DNA of 64,000 nucleotides, taken from the NCBI RefSeq assembly GCF_001611795.1, contig NZ_CP015098.1, positions 6,014,001-6,078,000 of the forward strand. The letters are read 5' to 3'. The notes beneath the pieces are model-generated. The model saw only the letters and a program-made list of their open reading frames with translations, was not told the origin of the DNA and did not search any database. The position numbers were made by a program, and so were the translations under genes. Origin of the DNA: Streptomyces qaidamensis (GTDB lineage: Bacteria > Actinomycetota > Actinomycetes > Streptomycetales > Streptomycetaceae). The first letter of the stretch is position 1. Each line of letters opens with the position of its first letter. Positions 17,000 to 25,771 of this stretch are shown piece after piece.

Positions 17000-18475
17000 G
17001 TGCCCTCCATGAACGAACTCGTACGCCAGCACACCGCCCTCGACGACACGGACCTCGAGTGGCTGCACCTGCTGGTCTCGGAGTGGCAGCTGCTCTCCGA
17101 CCTCTCCTTCGCCGACCTGGTCCTGTGGGTCCCCACCAGCGACGGTGCCCGGTACGTCTCGGTCGCACAGATGCGGCCCAACACCGGCCCGACCTCGTAC
17201 CAGGACGACATGGTGGGCCACCTCGTCCCGCGCGGCCGCCGCCCGATGCTGGACGTAGCTCTCGACGAGGGCCGCATCGTGCGCGAGGGCGACCCCGAGT
17301 GGCGCGAGGAGGTGCCCGTCCGGGTCGAGTCGATCCCCGTACGGCGGGAAGGACGCGTCCTCGGCGTCATCGCGCGCAACACCAATCTCCTCACCGTGCG
17401 CACCCCGAGCCGCCTGGAGCTCACCTATCTGCAGAGCGCCTCCGACCTCGCGCAGATGATCGCGGCCGGGTCCTTCCCGTTCGCGAACCAGCAGCTCGAC
17501 ATGGACGCCTCGCCCCGTGTGGGCGACGGCCTGATCCGGCTCGACGCCGACGCCATCGTCCAGTACGCCTCGCCGAACGCCCTGTCCGCCTACCACCGGC
17601 TCGGCCTCGCCTCCGACCTCGTCGGCCAGCACCTGGGCAAGACCACCGCCGAACTCGCCCCGACCCGGGGCCCGGTGGACGAGGCGCTGGCCAAGGTCGC
17701 CAGCGGCTGGGCGCCGCGCGAGTTCGAGATCGAGGCCAGTGACGGGGTCATCCAGTTCCGTGCGATCCCGCTCAAACCGAAGGGCACCCGCATCGGTTCC
17801 CTCGTCCTGCTCCGGGACGTCACCGAACTGCGTCGACGAGAGCGCGAGTTGATCACCAAGGACGCGACGATCCGGGAGATCCACCACCGCGTCAAGAACA
17901 ACCTCCAGACGGTGGCGGCGCTGCTCCGCCTCCAGGCCCGGCGCATCGAGTCCGACCGCGGGCGTGAGGCCCTCGAAGAGGCGGTACGGCGTGTCGGATC
18001 GATTGCGATCGTGCATGAGACGCTCTCCCAGAACCTGGACGAGCGGGTGGAGTTCGACGACATCGCCGACCGTGTGCTGGCCATGGTCGCGGAGATCTCC
18101 CCGGGCAAGGTCGCCGGCCGGCGCACCGGACGCTTCGGCATCCTGGACGCCGAGGTCGCGACGCCGCTGTCGATGGTGCTGACCGAGGTGCTGCAGAACG
18201 CGCTGGAGCACGGTTTCCGTGAGGGCGACACCGGCACGGTCGAGGTCTCGGCGGTCCGCGGCGGCACGAGCAAGGAGGCCCGACTGCTGGTCACGGTCCA
18301 GGACGACGGGGTCGGCCTGCCGGAAGGGTTCGATCCGCACACCGCAGGCAATCTCGGCCTGCAGATCGTGCGGACCCTGGTGGAGGGGGAGTTGGGCGGC
18401 ACCTTCGACATGGTCCCGGCTCCGGAGCGCGGCACCCGCGTGATCCTCGACATCCCGGTGCGGTCGCAGAAGTAG
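17000..18475 (+). CDS. Orphan sensor histidine kinase (HisKA_2 type)
   Basis: 491 residues. A GAF-like N-terminal sensor region (about 1-155, H_kinase_N type) is followed by a PAS domain (about 170-280, IQYASPNALSAYHRLG). The phosphoacceptor helix IHHRVKNNLQTVAALLRLQA carries H295/H296, the HisKA_2 form. The HATPase domain shows N-box VLQNALEHG and G-box DDGVGLPEGF. No membrane segment is visible, so it is cytoplasmic. No response regulator is adjacent. The GTG at 17000 was chosen; ATG at 17009 is an alternative. A strong hairpin terminates it. Confidence 0.88.
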   Translation: MPSMNELVRQHTALDDTDLEWLHLLVSEWQLLSDLSFADLVLWVPTSDGARYVSVAQMRPNTGPTSYQDDMVGHLVPRGRRPMLDVALDEGRIVREGDPEWREEVPVRVESIPVRREGRVLGVIARNTNLLTVRTPSRLELTYLQSASDLAQMIAAGSFPFANQQLDMDASPRVGDGLIRLDADAIVQYASPNALSAYHRLGLASDLVGQHLGKTTAELAPTRGPVDEALAKVASGWAPREFEIEASDGVIQFRAIPLKPKGTRIGSLVLLRDVTELRRRERELITKDATIREIHHRVKNNLQTVAALLRLQARRIESDRGREALEEAVRRVGSIAIVHETLSQNLDERVEFDDIADRVLAMVAEISPGKVAGRRTGRFGILDAEVATPLSMVLTEVLQNALEHGFREGDTGTVEVSAVRGGTSKEARLLVTVQDDGVGLPEGFDPHTAGNLGLQIVRTLVEGELGGTFDMVPAPERGTRVILDIPVRSQK

Positions 18476-18514
18476 TGGAGCCCGAGCCTCGGAACGGGGG
18501 CCGGAAAAGCAATG

Positions 18515-18543
18515 AGCCCCGGGCCACCAAGTGGCCCGGGGCT
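18515..18543. terminator. Bidirectional terminator between kinase and wblE
   Basis: Arms 18515-18527 (AGCCCCGGGCCAC) and 18531-18543 pair over 13 bp with a 3-nt loop, and flanking GCAATGAGC/GCTCGTTGC can extend the stem. It lies between convergent genes. Confidence 0.85.
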
Positions 18544-18685
18544 AAAGCTCGTTGCTGCTTAACTAAGCGCATCGGGGGAACTGCGCGCTGCGGCTCGGGG
18601 GCGGGAGATGCGTACTCGCTGTCTACGAAGTAATGCCGTAAGGCACACGCGCCGCCAAGCTCAGGCTGTCAGCAGGGGTGGGTTG

Positions 18686-18943
18686 TCAGGCGGAGGCCTG
18701 ACGGGCCCGGTTGCGGGCGGCGCGGCGCTTCATCGCGCGGCGCTCGTCCTCGCTGAGACCACCCCAGACGCCGGAGTCCTGGCCGGACTCGAGCGCCCAC
18801 TGCAGGCACTGCTCGATCACCGGGCAGCGACGGCAGACGGCCTTGGCTTCCTCGATCTGCAGCAGCGCAGGACCGGTGTTGCCGATGGGGAAGAAGAGCT
18901 CGGGGTCTTCCTCGCGGCAAACGGCGTTGTGACGCCAGTCCAT
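18686..18943 (-). CDS. wblE: WhiB-like iron-sulfur protein WblE
   Basis: 85 residues. The four Fe-S cysteines are C9, C37, C40 and C46 (C-x27-C-x2-C-x5-C), followed by the GVWGGLSEDERRAMKRR turn and basic segment characteristic of Wbl proteins. The sequence and place before a diacylglycerol-kinase-like gene match WblE of S. coelicolor. The AAGGAGAGG ribosome site is 8 bp upstream. Wbl proteins act with the primary sigma factor to tune transcription; WblE in particular is a conserved actinobacterial member. The 320-bp upstream region is long and probably holds its own promoter. Confidence 0.92.
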   Translation of the reverse strand: MDWRHNAVCREEDPELFFPIGNTGPALLQIEEAKAVCRRCPVIEQCLQWALESGQDSGVWGGLSEDERRAMKRRAARNRARQASA

Positions 18944-19264
18944 GGCTGCTACCTCTCCTTGGTATTACGTGCAGGTTTGCTTGTGAATGTGAACGCTTTC
19001 ACGAATCCCTCAACAAGTGAAGGGCCGACTGCCAGGTTCCCCGGCGAAGGTCCTGTGATGTGAAGAGGGGTTCTGGTGATCAGTGGAGGCCGGTGTTGCG
19101 GGCCGTCTCGATCGCCACGTAGAGACTCGCAAACCTCAGCGGCGGATACAACCCCTTCTGGAAAGTTTTTTTTGATTCTTCGGTGTCGACTAGGTCACAG
19201 CCGTACTTCCATGGGGTGGATCCTGGCCTAAACGTTCGAGTGAAAGGACTTTAGCCAGTTCTGC
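18944..19264. other. Long intergenic region upstream of wblE
   Basis: No coding frame is credible here. It contains an inverted repeat GTGAACGCTTTCAC (18989-19002) 46 bp before the wblE start, and an 8-T run near 19165-19175 (A-run on the transcribed strand), unusual in this G+C-rich DNA. A promoter for wblE is expected, but no hexamer pair stands out. Confidence 0.45.
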
Positions 19265-20233
19265 TCACACAATCACACGCAGTGCACGGCGTACGCCTGT
19301 GAACGTCACGCTAGTCCGCAGCCCCAGGTGGTCACCGTCCATCTGGAGGGGGAGCGGGACCTTCGAATGCAAGGTGAACTCTGTCAAGTCATGCAGAGAG
19401 GTGGCGTGCTTGCCATGGGGTCCGCGCTCGGGGGACGAAGTGAGCAACTGGGTGCCATACCGGGCAACAGCCGCGGTGGACAGACGGCTGAGACCGAAGA
19501 GATCGAGGCCGGTATCGAACGAGGCTTTAGGCGCCGCGTAGATCGGGCGATTCCCCAGAAACGTCCATGGCGAGGTGTTCGAGACTATGGACAGCACCAG
19601 ATCAGTGACCGGATCCTCGCCGGCCCGCTCCAGCGTGATCGTCCCGTTGCGGCGATTCGGTTCGCCGAGGAGCTGGCGTATGACCTGGCGCACGTAGAGA
19701 GCGTGTGTGGATTTCCGGCCGCGCTCGCGATGCTGCTCCACACGACCCACCACACCGGCGTCGAAGCCGAGTCCCGCGTTGAAGGTGAACCAGCGGGACG
19801 GCACCGCCTCGTCCTCCGTGCCCGGAGTGCCCGAGGTCAGTCCGAGGCCGACGGTCCGTTCGCTGCCGTCGCGCAGGGCGTCCAGCAGGGCGCCGGTGGC
19901 CTCCACGGCGTCATTGGGCAGGCCCAGGGCGCGGGCGAAGACGTTGGTGGAGCCGCCCGGGACCACGGCGAGGCCGGGCAGCTGCTCCGGAGCGGGGCCG
20001 GCGTGCAGCAGGCCGTTGACCACTTCGTTGACCGTGCCGTCGCCGCCGAGGGCCACCACCAGGTCGATGTCGTCGCTGTCCGCCGCCTGCCGGCCCAGGT
20101 CGCGCGCGTGACCGCGGTACTCGGTGGTGACCGCCTCCAGCTTCATCTCGCTGGCGAGCGCATGGATCAGTACGTCGCGTGTGCGCGCACTCGTAGTGGT
20201 TGCCGCCGGATTGACCACGAGAAGTGCACGCAT
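19265..20233 (-). CDS. Diacylglycerol kinase catalytic-domain lipid kinase
   Basis: 322 residues. The N-terminus ALLVVNPAATTTSARTRDVL and the nucleotide-binding VVALGGDGTVNEVVNGLLHA near residue 65, followed by GLAVVPGGSTNVFARALGLP, identify the DAGK/YegS/LCB5 fold. Members phosphorylate diacylglycerol, sphingoid bases or phosphatidylglycerol-type lipids; the substrate is not determinable. The C-terminal beta-sandwich has LPLQMDGDHLG. The ATG was chosen because it starts directly at the family's beta-1; longer versions add a low-complexity N-terminus. It lies alone on its strand, divergent from a small membrane protein gene. Confidence 0.88.
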   Translation of the reverse strand: MRALLVVNPAATTTSARTRDVLIHALASEMKLEAVTTEYRGHARDLGRQAADSDDIDLVVALGGDGTVNEVVNGLLHAGPAPEQLPGLAVVPGGSTNVFARALGLPNDAVEATGALLDALRDGSERTVGLGLTSGTPGTEDEAVPSRWFTFNAGLGFDAGVVGRVEQHRERGRKSTHALYVRQVIRQLLGEPNRRNGTITLERAGEDPVTDLVLSIVSNTSPWTFLGNRPIYAAPKASFDTGLDLFGLSRLSTAAVARYGTQLLTSSPERGPHGKHATSLHDLTEFTLHSKVPLPLQMDGDHLGLRTSVTFTGVRRALRVIV

Positions 20234-20349
20234 GACTGGCAGCGTACCTACTGGGTGGTACCGGGCCCATACCGAGGTAGTGATCAGGTAAGAGAGCAGA
20301 GGTGAACCGCACCCCGGGGGGCGTGTACGACGGGCGCTACTCTTCAGGG

Positions 20350-20799
20350 GTGAGCAGTGAGCAGACCCCCACCACCGAGGAAGCCACCGGCCCCCGCCCC
20401 CGGCGTCTGACGTACGCCGCGCTGCTGGCCGCACTGGAGGGGCTCGCACTGGTCGTCGGAGGCGTCTGGATCCTCGTCCTCGGCCTCACGGGCCATCCGG
20501 ACGACCGGCAGCAGGCAGTGACCGGAGGCATCACGCTGGTCGTGCTCGCGCTGCTGCCCCTGCTCGCCGCGCGCGGGCTGCTCGGCCGCCGCAGCTGGAG
20601 CCGCGGCCCGGCCGTCATCACCCAGCTCATGGCGCTGCCGGTGGCCTACAACCTGCTGCAGGCCGACAGCATGGCCATTCCGGCTGGGATCGCCCTCGCC
20701 GTCGTGGCCGTAGCGTCGCTCGTCCTGTTGGTGAACCCCGAGACGACCCGGGCCCTCGGGATCCGCGGGCCCGGCAACGCCGGCAACGTGGAGAAGTAG
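20350..20799 (+). CDS. Small integral membrane protein
   Basis: 149 residues with four hydrophobic segments (about 24-46, 56-76, 88-104 and 108-128) after a hydrophilic N-terminus rich in Thr, Glu and Pro. No catalytic motif is visible. Its stop is 3 bp from the convergent sigH stop. The GTG at 20350 was preferred; an in-frame GTG at 20302 is possible but its ribosome site is too close. It occupies the same place between the lipid kinase and sigH as a hypothetical gene in S. coelicolor. Confidence 0.72.
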   Translation: MSSEQTPTTEEATGPRPRRLTYAALLAALEGLALVVGGVWILVLGLTGHPDDRQQAVTGGITLVVLALLPLLAARGLLGRRSWSRGPAVITQLMALPVAYNLLQADSMAIPAGIALAVVAVASLVLLVNPETTRALGIRGPGNAGNVEK

Positions 20800-20802
20800 C
20801 CG

Positions 20803-21960
20803 TCACTCCTCGACGAGGAGCTTCTCCCGCAGCTGCGCCAGCGTGCGCGCCAGCAGCCGGGAGACGTGCATCTGCGAGATGCCGACCTCCTGCGCGATCT
20901 GCGACTGGGTCATGTTGCCGAAGAACCGCAGCAGCAGAATCCGCTTCTCACGCGGCGGGAGATCCTCCAGCAGCGGCTTGAGGGACTCCCGGTACTCCAC
21001 GCCCTCCAGCGCCTCGTCCTCAGCGCCGAGGGTGTCCGCGACCGCCGGGGACTCGTCGTCGGTGTCGGGGACGTCCAGGGACAGCGTGGAGTACGCGTTG
21101 GCGGACTCCAGGCCCTCCAGGACCTCCTCCTCCGAGATCGCCAGCTTCTCGGCGAGCTCGTGGACCGTGGGAGAGCGACCGTGCAGCTGCGAGAGCTCGG
21201 CCGTGGCCGTGGTCAGCGCCAGGCGCAGCTCCTGCAGCCGGCGCGGCACGCGCACCGCCCAGCCTTTGTCGCGGAAATGCCGCTTGATCTCGCCGACGAC
21301 CGTCGGAGTCGCGTACGTCGAGAACTCCACGCCGCGGTCCGGGTCGAATCGGTCCACCGACTTGATGAGGCCGATGGTTGCGACCTGGGTGAGGTCGTCC
21401 AGCGGCTCCCCGCGGTTGCGGAAGCGGCGCGCGAGATGCTCCACCAGCGGCAGATGCATCCGGACCAGCTGGTTGCGCAGCTCCGCGTACTCGGGGCTGC
21501 CGCTGCTCAGGGTGCGCAGCTTGAGGAACATCTCGCGCGCGCCGCTGCGGTCCGGAGAGCCGTGCTGCGCACCTGATGTGTGGTGTGCGCGCGGCGCCTG
21601 ATCCTCGGAGTCTCGCTCGTGCTCGCTCATCGTCCCGCCCGTCGCCCTTCCCCGAGCCCTCGCCTCCTCCGCCACTCTCGACTCCTCGTGAGTGGGGGGA
21701 CCCCCCTGGGCCGGGGATGCGGCGACCCCCGCGCCCGGAGGCGCGCTCCGCACGGCACCGTCCCGGTCCGGCCGCCCGCCGCCCGGGAGGACGGCCCCCG
21801 TGGAGTCGTCCTCGGGGTGCGGGCGGGCCTGCTCGGGGATGCCGTCGATGCCGTCCGCCATGCGCCGGGCGCCGCTCGGGCCGCTCGTGCCCGTGCCCCC
21901 GGCCGGCAGCTCTCGTGTGCCGCGCTCTTCGTCCCGCACCGGCCCGTCCTCGCTCCTCAC
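20803..21960 (-). CDS. sigH: Stress-response sigma factor SigH (SigB/F/G family)
   Basis: 385 residues from a GTG that overlaps the anti-sigma gene stop by 4 bp (GTGA). The sigma-70 regions begin near residue 130: region 2 (LVEHLARRFRNRGEPLDDLT, VDRFDPDRGVEFSTYATPTV), region 3 and region 4 (MTQSQIAQEVGISQMHVSRL). The first 110 residues are a low-complexity, charged extension. In-frame ATGs at 21861 and 21630 could give shorter forms, fitting the multiple SigH isoforms known in S. coelicolor. SigH controls osmotic and heat stress and septation genes and is held by the co-encoded anti-sigma factor. Confidence 0.92.
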   Translation of the reverse strand: MRSEDGPVRDEERGTRELPAGGTGTSGPSGARRMADGIDGIPEQARPHPEDDSTGAVLPGGGRPDRDGAVRSAPPGAGVAASPAQGGPPTHEESRVAEEARARGRATGGTMSEHERDSEDQAPRAHHTSGAQHGSPDRSGAREMFLKLRTLSSGSPEYAELRNQLVRMHLPLVEHLARRFRNRGEPLDDLTQVATIGLIKSVDRFDPDRGVEFSTYATPTVVGEIKRHFRDKGWAVRVPRRLQELRLALTTATAELSQLHGRSPTVHELAEKLAISEEEVLEGLESANAYSTLSLDVPDTDDESPAVADTLGAEDEALEGVEYRESLKPLLEDLPPREKRILLLRFFGNMTQSQIAQEVGISQMHVSRLLARTLAQLREKLLVEE

Positions 21961-22370
21961 GCCGGCCCGGGTCCCGCGCCGCGCTGTTTGTAGAGGCTGA
22001 TCGAAACGGTTTTGTCCTTGTCCACGGCAGAGGAGACCTTGCCCGCGAGGGCGGACAGGACCGTCCAGGCGAAGGTGTCCCGCGACGGGGCATGGCCATC
22101 CGTGGTGGGTGCCGAGACGGTGACCTCGAGCGAGTCGTCGACGAGGCGGAAGACACAGCTGAGCACCGAGCCGGGCACGGCCTGCTGAAGCAGGATCGCG
22201 CAGGCCTCGTCCACCGCGATGCGCAAATCCTCGATCTCGTCGAGGGTGAAGTCCAAACGGGCCGCGAGACCGGCCGTGGCCGTACGCAGCACCGACAGGT
22301 AGGCACCCGCGGCCGGCAGCCGGACTTCCACGAAGTCCTGGGTCGCGGGCTCGCCTGCGATCTGGGACAC
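21957..22370 (-). CDS. prsH: Anti-sigma factor (SpoIIAB/RsbW-type kinase fold) for SigH
   Basis: 137 residues, one HATPase_c domain of the anti-sigma type: DEIEDLRIAVDEACAILLQQ holds the N-box region, and WTVLSALAGKVSSAVDKDKT follows. This protein (PrsH/UshX in S. coelicolor) binds SigH and keeps it inactive. The GTG at 22370 has GGAGG 5 bp upstream; an in-frame ATG at 22382 would begin on that site and is less likely. It is translationally coupled to sigH. The 22383-22630 gap carries the operon's promoters; an inverted pair of 7-mers is not evident and I could not place the known stress promoters. Confidence 0.88.
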   Translation of the reverse strand: MSQIAGEPATQDFVEVRLPAAGAYLSVLRTATAGLAARLDFTLDEIEDLRIAVDEACAILLQQAVPGSVLSCVFRLVDDSLEVTVSAPTTDGHAPSRDTFAWTVLSALAGKVSSAVDKDKTVSISLYKQRGAGPGPA

Positions 22371-22630
22371 CCTCACCTCCATGGTGGTACAAGCGTTTCA
22401 GGGCCGAGGGTCGCCCCCCGGGGTAACGCGATACGTGGTTCAGCGGTGACGCTATCGCGCTCTTGACGGTCCTGTCCCCGGGACCCCAACCCCTTGTCGT
22501 TACTCACAGTAAACCTGTGGATACGCTCCGTGTCTAGAGGTTGGGCGGGCCCAAATGGGAAGAGCGCGCGCCGGGTTGACGTACCCAGACGTCAGACGGT
22601 CGAACCGTCCGGCGCCGGGGTCCTGTCGCG

Positions 22631-22891
22631 TCACACCAGGACATGGTCGACGAAGCACCAACGCCAGGTCTCTCCGGGTTCGTGGGTCCGCATCACGGGG
22701 TGACCGGACTCCTTATGATGCTCCGCCGCGTGCCGTCCTGGCGAGGAGTCGCAGCAGCCGACGTGACCGCAGCTGAGGCACAGCCGTAGTTGCACCGGAT
22801 CCATGCCCTCCGCCAAGCACTCCGGACACGTCTCGCTGAGCGGGCCGGGTTCGGGGTGCGGCAGCGCCTCGGCGTGCGTGCACTGTTTCAT
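22631..22891 (-). CDS. UBP-type zinc finger protein
   Basis: 86 residues. A zinc finger of the ubiquitin-hydrolase (UBP) type fills it: C4, CPEC at about 22-25, LCLSCGHVGCCDSS, then HAAEHHKESGHPV, all with the expected spacing. Bacterial stand-alone forms are common in actinobacteria; their partner is unknown as these bacteria lack ubiquitin. The ATG at 22891 was chosen over a longer frame because Met-Lys-x-Cys-x-His is the family start. It is divergent from the antiporter with a 62-bp gap. Confidence 0.87.
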   Translation of the reverse strand: MKQCTHAEALPHPEPGPLSETCPECLAEGMDPVQLRLCLSCGHVGCCDSSPGRHAAEHHKESGHPVMRTHEPGETWRWCFVDHVLV

Positions 22892-22953
22892 GATTGCCAG
22901 GTTACGACGGTCGGGCGGAAGACCGCGTCGAAAAACGAGGGCGGGCGAGAACG

Positions 22954-24552
22954 ATGGACGTGATGCCACTGCTGCTGCTCGTGGCGGGCAGTGCCGCGAT
23001 AGCCGCGGCGGCGCGGCGCACCCCGGTGCCGGCGCCGCTGCTGCTGGTGGCCGTGGGGCTGGCGGTGAGCTACGTCCCCGGGGTGCCCGAGTACACGCTC
23101 GACCCGCACATCGTGCTGCCGCTCATCCTGCCCCCGCTGCTGCACACGGCCGCCATCGAGAGTTCCTACCTCGACCTGCGGGCGCAGCTGCGGCCGGTCG
23201 CCATGCTGTCCGTCGGGTACGTGCTGTTCGCGACCTTCGTGGTCGGCTGGGCCGTCTACGTGATCGTGCCGGACATGCCGCTGACCGCGGCCCTGGTCTT
23301 CGGCGCGGTGGTGGCGCCCCCGGACGCGGTCGCGGCGACGGCGGTGGCCCGGCGGGTCGGGCTGCCGTCGCGGATCACGACGATCCTCCAGGGCGAGTCC
23401 CTGCTGAACGACGCGACCGCGATCACCGCCTACCGGGTGGCCCTGGCCGCCGCCGTCGGAGAGGGCGCGACCTGGGCCGGGGGCATCGGCGAGTTCCTGC
23501 TGGCGGCGATCGGCGGCGTCGTGGTGGGCCTGCTGCTGATGGCACCGATCCACTGGCTGCGCACGCACGTGAAGGAGGCGCTGCTGCAGAACACGCTCTC
23601 CCTGCTGATCCCCTTCGTCGCGTACGCCGTCGCCGAGCAGGTGCACGCCTCAGGTGTCCTCGCGGTCGTGGTCGTGGCGCTCTACCTGGGGCACCGCGCG
23701 TGGGAGGTCGATTTCGCCACGCGTCTGCAGGAGGAGGCGGTCTGGAAGATGGTCGCCTTCGTCCTGGAGTCGGCGGTCTTCGCGCTGATCGGACTGCAGC
23801 TCCCGGTGGTTCTCAAGGGCCTCGGCGAGTACGAGGGCGTCGAGGCGGCCTGGTACGCGGCCGCCGTCTTCCTGGTCGTCGTCGCGGCCCGGTTCGTCTG
23901 GGTATACCCGGCCACCTTCCTGCCGCGGCTGCTGTCGGCCCGGGTGCGGGAACGTGAGCAGGACCCGACCTGGAAGGGGCCTTTCGTCATCGCGTGGGCC
24001 GGGATGCGGGGCGTGGTCTCGCTGGCCATCGCCTTCTCGATCCCGCTCACCCTGCACGACGGTGAGGAGCCCTTCCCGCAGCGCAACCTCATCCTCTTCC
24101 TGACCTTCACGACGGTCATCGGGACTCTGGTCGTGCAGGGCCTGACGCTGCCCCCGCTGATCCGGCTGCTGAAGCTCCCGGGGCGGGAAGCCCAGACCGA
24201 GACGCTCGCCGAGGCCAACGCCCAGGCGCAGGCCTCCCGAGCCGCCGAACGGCGCCTGGACGAGCTCCTGACCGACGAGCGAAACACCCTGCCCGCCCCG
24301 CTCGCCGACCGGCTGCGCATCGTCCTGGAGCGCCGCCGCAACGCCGTCTGGGAGCGGCTCGGGCAGGCCAACCCGATCACCGGGGAGTCCGTCGACGACA
24401 CCTACCGACGGCTGGCGCGCGAGATGATCAGTGCCGAGCGCGAGGTGTTCGTCAAGCTCCGGGACGCCCGCTACATCGACGACGAGATGCTGCGGACCCT
24501 GCTGCGCAGACTGGACCTGGAGGAGGCGGCGGCCTTCCGGGAGGCGGCGTGA
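22954..24552 (+). CDS. Monovalent cation:proton antiporter (CPA1 family)
   Basis: 532 residues. About 12 membrane segments fill residues 1-410. Hallmarks are AAPPDAVAATAVARRVGLP-like VVAPPDAVAA near residue 117, GESLLNDATAITAYRVALAA near 148 (the ion-binding Asp) and WAGMRGVVSLAIAFSIPL near 350. The last 120 residues form a charged, probably coiled cytoplasmic tail (ASRAAERRLDELLTDERNTL). It exchanges Na+ or K+ for H+ for pH and salt homeostasis. The ATG at 22954 is used; its ribosome site (GGGCGAGA) is weak. Confidence 0.9.
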   Translation: MDVMPLLLLVAGSAAIAAAARRTPVPAPLLLVAVGLAVSYVPGVPEYTLDPHIVLPLILPPLLHTAAIESSYLDLRAQLRPVAMLSVGYVLFATFVVGWAVYVIVPDMPLTAALVFGAVVAPPDAVAATAVARRVGLPSRITTILQGESLLNDATAITAYRVALAAAVGEGATWAGGIGEFLLAAIGGVVVGLLLMAPIHWLRTHVKEALLQNTLSLLIPFVAYAVAEQVHASGVLAVVVVALYLGHRAWEVDFATRLQEEAVWKMVAFVLESAVFALIGLQLPVVLKGLGEYEGVEAAWYAAAVFLVVVAARFVWVYPATFLPRLLSARVREREQDPTWKGPFVIAWAGMRGVVSLAIAFSIPLTLHDGEEPFPQRNLILFLTFTTVIGTLVVQGLTLPPLIRLLKLPGREAQTETLAEANAQAQASRAAERRLDELLTDERNTLPAPLADRLRIVLERRRNAVWERLGQANPITGESVDDTYRRLAREMISAEREVFVKLRDARYIDDEMLRTLLRRLDLEEAAAFREAA

Positions 24553-24606
24553 CGCCGGAGCGGCACCTCCGACGGAGCAATACCTCAGGGGGAGCGGAGC
24601 GGCACC

Positions 24607-25515
24607 TCAGGGGAAGGGGCGGCCGGTGACCACGGCCGCCACCGCCGTCCCCCGCGCGAAGGCGCCTTCACCGGCCAGGGTGACCAGCCCGTACAGCAGC
24701 TTGGCGACGTAAAGCCGTTCGACGGGCAGGCCGTGCCGCTGCTCGAAGTCCGCCGCGAAGGCGTCGAGCTCGGCGGGCACGCGCGCGTAGCCCCCGCAGT
24801 GGAAACGGTCGTCCAGGCTCCAGGTGCCGCGCCGACCACCGAAGGCCGCACCCTGCAGGGCTTCCGTCTCGGCGGTCAGGAAGCCGCCCCTGAGCACCGG
24901 CACGCCCAGGGCGCGCTGGCCGCAAGCGAGGCCGGCGGCCAGTCCCGCGAGCGTGCCGCCGGTGCCGCAGGCCACGGCGACGGTCTCGGCGCGCCCGCGC
25001 AGCTCGGTGCCGAGCGCCCGGCAGCCCCGCACCGCCTCGGCATTGCTGCCGCCCTCGGGGACGACGTAGGCCTCCTCGGCGTCCGCCGCGCGCAGGATGC
25101 CGGCCAGGACGGGCGGCTCGGTTTTGCGGCGGTACATCGCCCTGTCGACGAAGTGCAGCCGCATGCCGTCGGCCGTGCAGCGGGCCAGTGAGGGGTTGAG
25201 AGGCCGGCCGGCCAGTTCGTCACCGCGGACGACACCGACCGTGGGGATGCCGAGCAGCCGGCCGGCCGCGGCCGTGGCGCGCAGATGGTTGGACCAGGCT
25301 CCGCCGAAGGTGACGACGGTCCGGCCGGCCGCCACGGTCAGGTTCGGCGCGAGCTTGCGCCACTTGTTACCGATCAGCTCCGGATGGATCAGATCGTCCC
25401 GCTTCAGCAGCAGCCGCACGCCCCGGCGCTCGAACCGGCCGTCCACGACCTCCTGCAACGGCGAGGGGAGCCGGGGGCGCAGCGCGGCGAGTCCGGGGGT
25501 GTCGGGGCTGGTCAC
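24607..25515 (-). CDS. PLP-dependent D-cysteine desulfhydrase / ACC deaminase family protein
   Basis: 302 residues, fold type II PLP enzyme. The cofactor lysine is in LIGNKWRKLAPNLTVAAG near residue 50; FGGAWSNHLRATAAAGRLLG follows, with the conserved Ser-Asn-His. The glycine loop is VACGTGGTLAGLAAGL near residue 185. This group includes D-cysteine desulfhydrase and 1-aminocyclopropane-1-carboxylate deaminase; the key ACC-deaminase residues cannot be verified here, so the substrate is open. It starts at GTG. It converges on the antiporter, where the gap contains a repeated GGAGCGGCACCTC. Confidence 0.85.
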   Translation of the reverse strand: MTSPDTPGLAALRPRLPSPLQEVVDGRFERRGVRLLLKRDDLIHPELIGNKWRKLAPNLTVAAGRTVVTFGGAWSNHLRATAAAGRLLGIPTVGVVRGDELAGRPLNPSLARCTADGMRLHFVDRAMYRRKTEPPVLAGILRAADAEEAYVVPEGGSNAEAVRGCRALGTELRGRAETVAVACGTGGTLAGLAAGLACGQRALGVPVLRGGFLTAETEALQGAAFGGRRGTWSLDDRFHCGGYARVPAELDAFAADFEQRHGLPVERLYVAKLLYGLVTLAGEGAFARGTAVAAVVTGRPFP

Positions 25516-25771
25516 CGGGTCATTGTCACCCGGGAGTGTGAGGGAGGGAGCGCGGGGACCGACGGGAGGCTCTGGGGCCGGACACCCCCAGCCCGGTCGC
25601 GGACGCGCGTGCCTTCGAACGCCGTGACGGGCCCCCTCTGCCCAGCGGCGCAAAGATCCATTCCCGCTCTTTCGTGTAATAGCACCGCGACGTCGAGTGA
25701 GGAAGGCTTGCTCGTGCACATCGATGCCCGGGTCGTATGGGCGTCGGTCACAACCGGGAGGGCAGTTCTCT

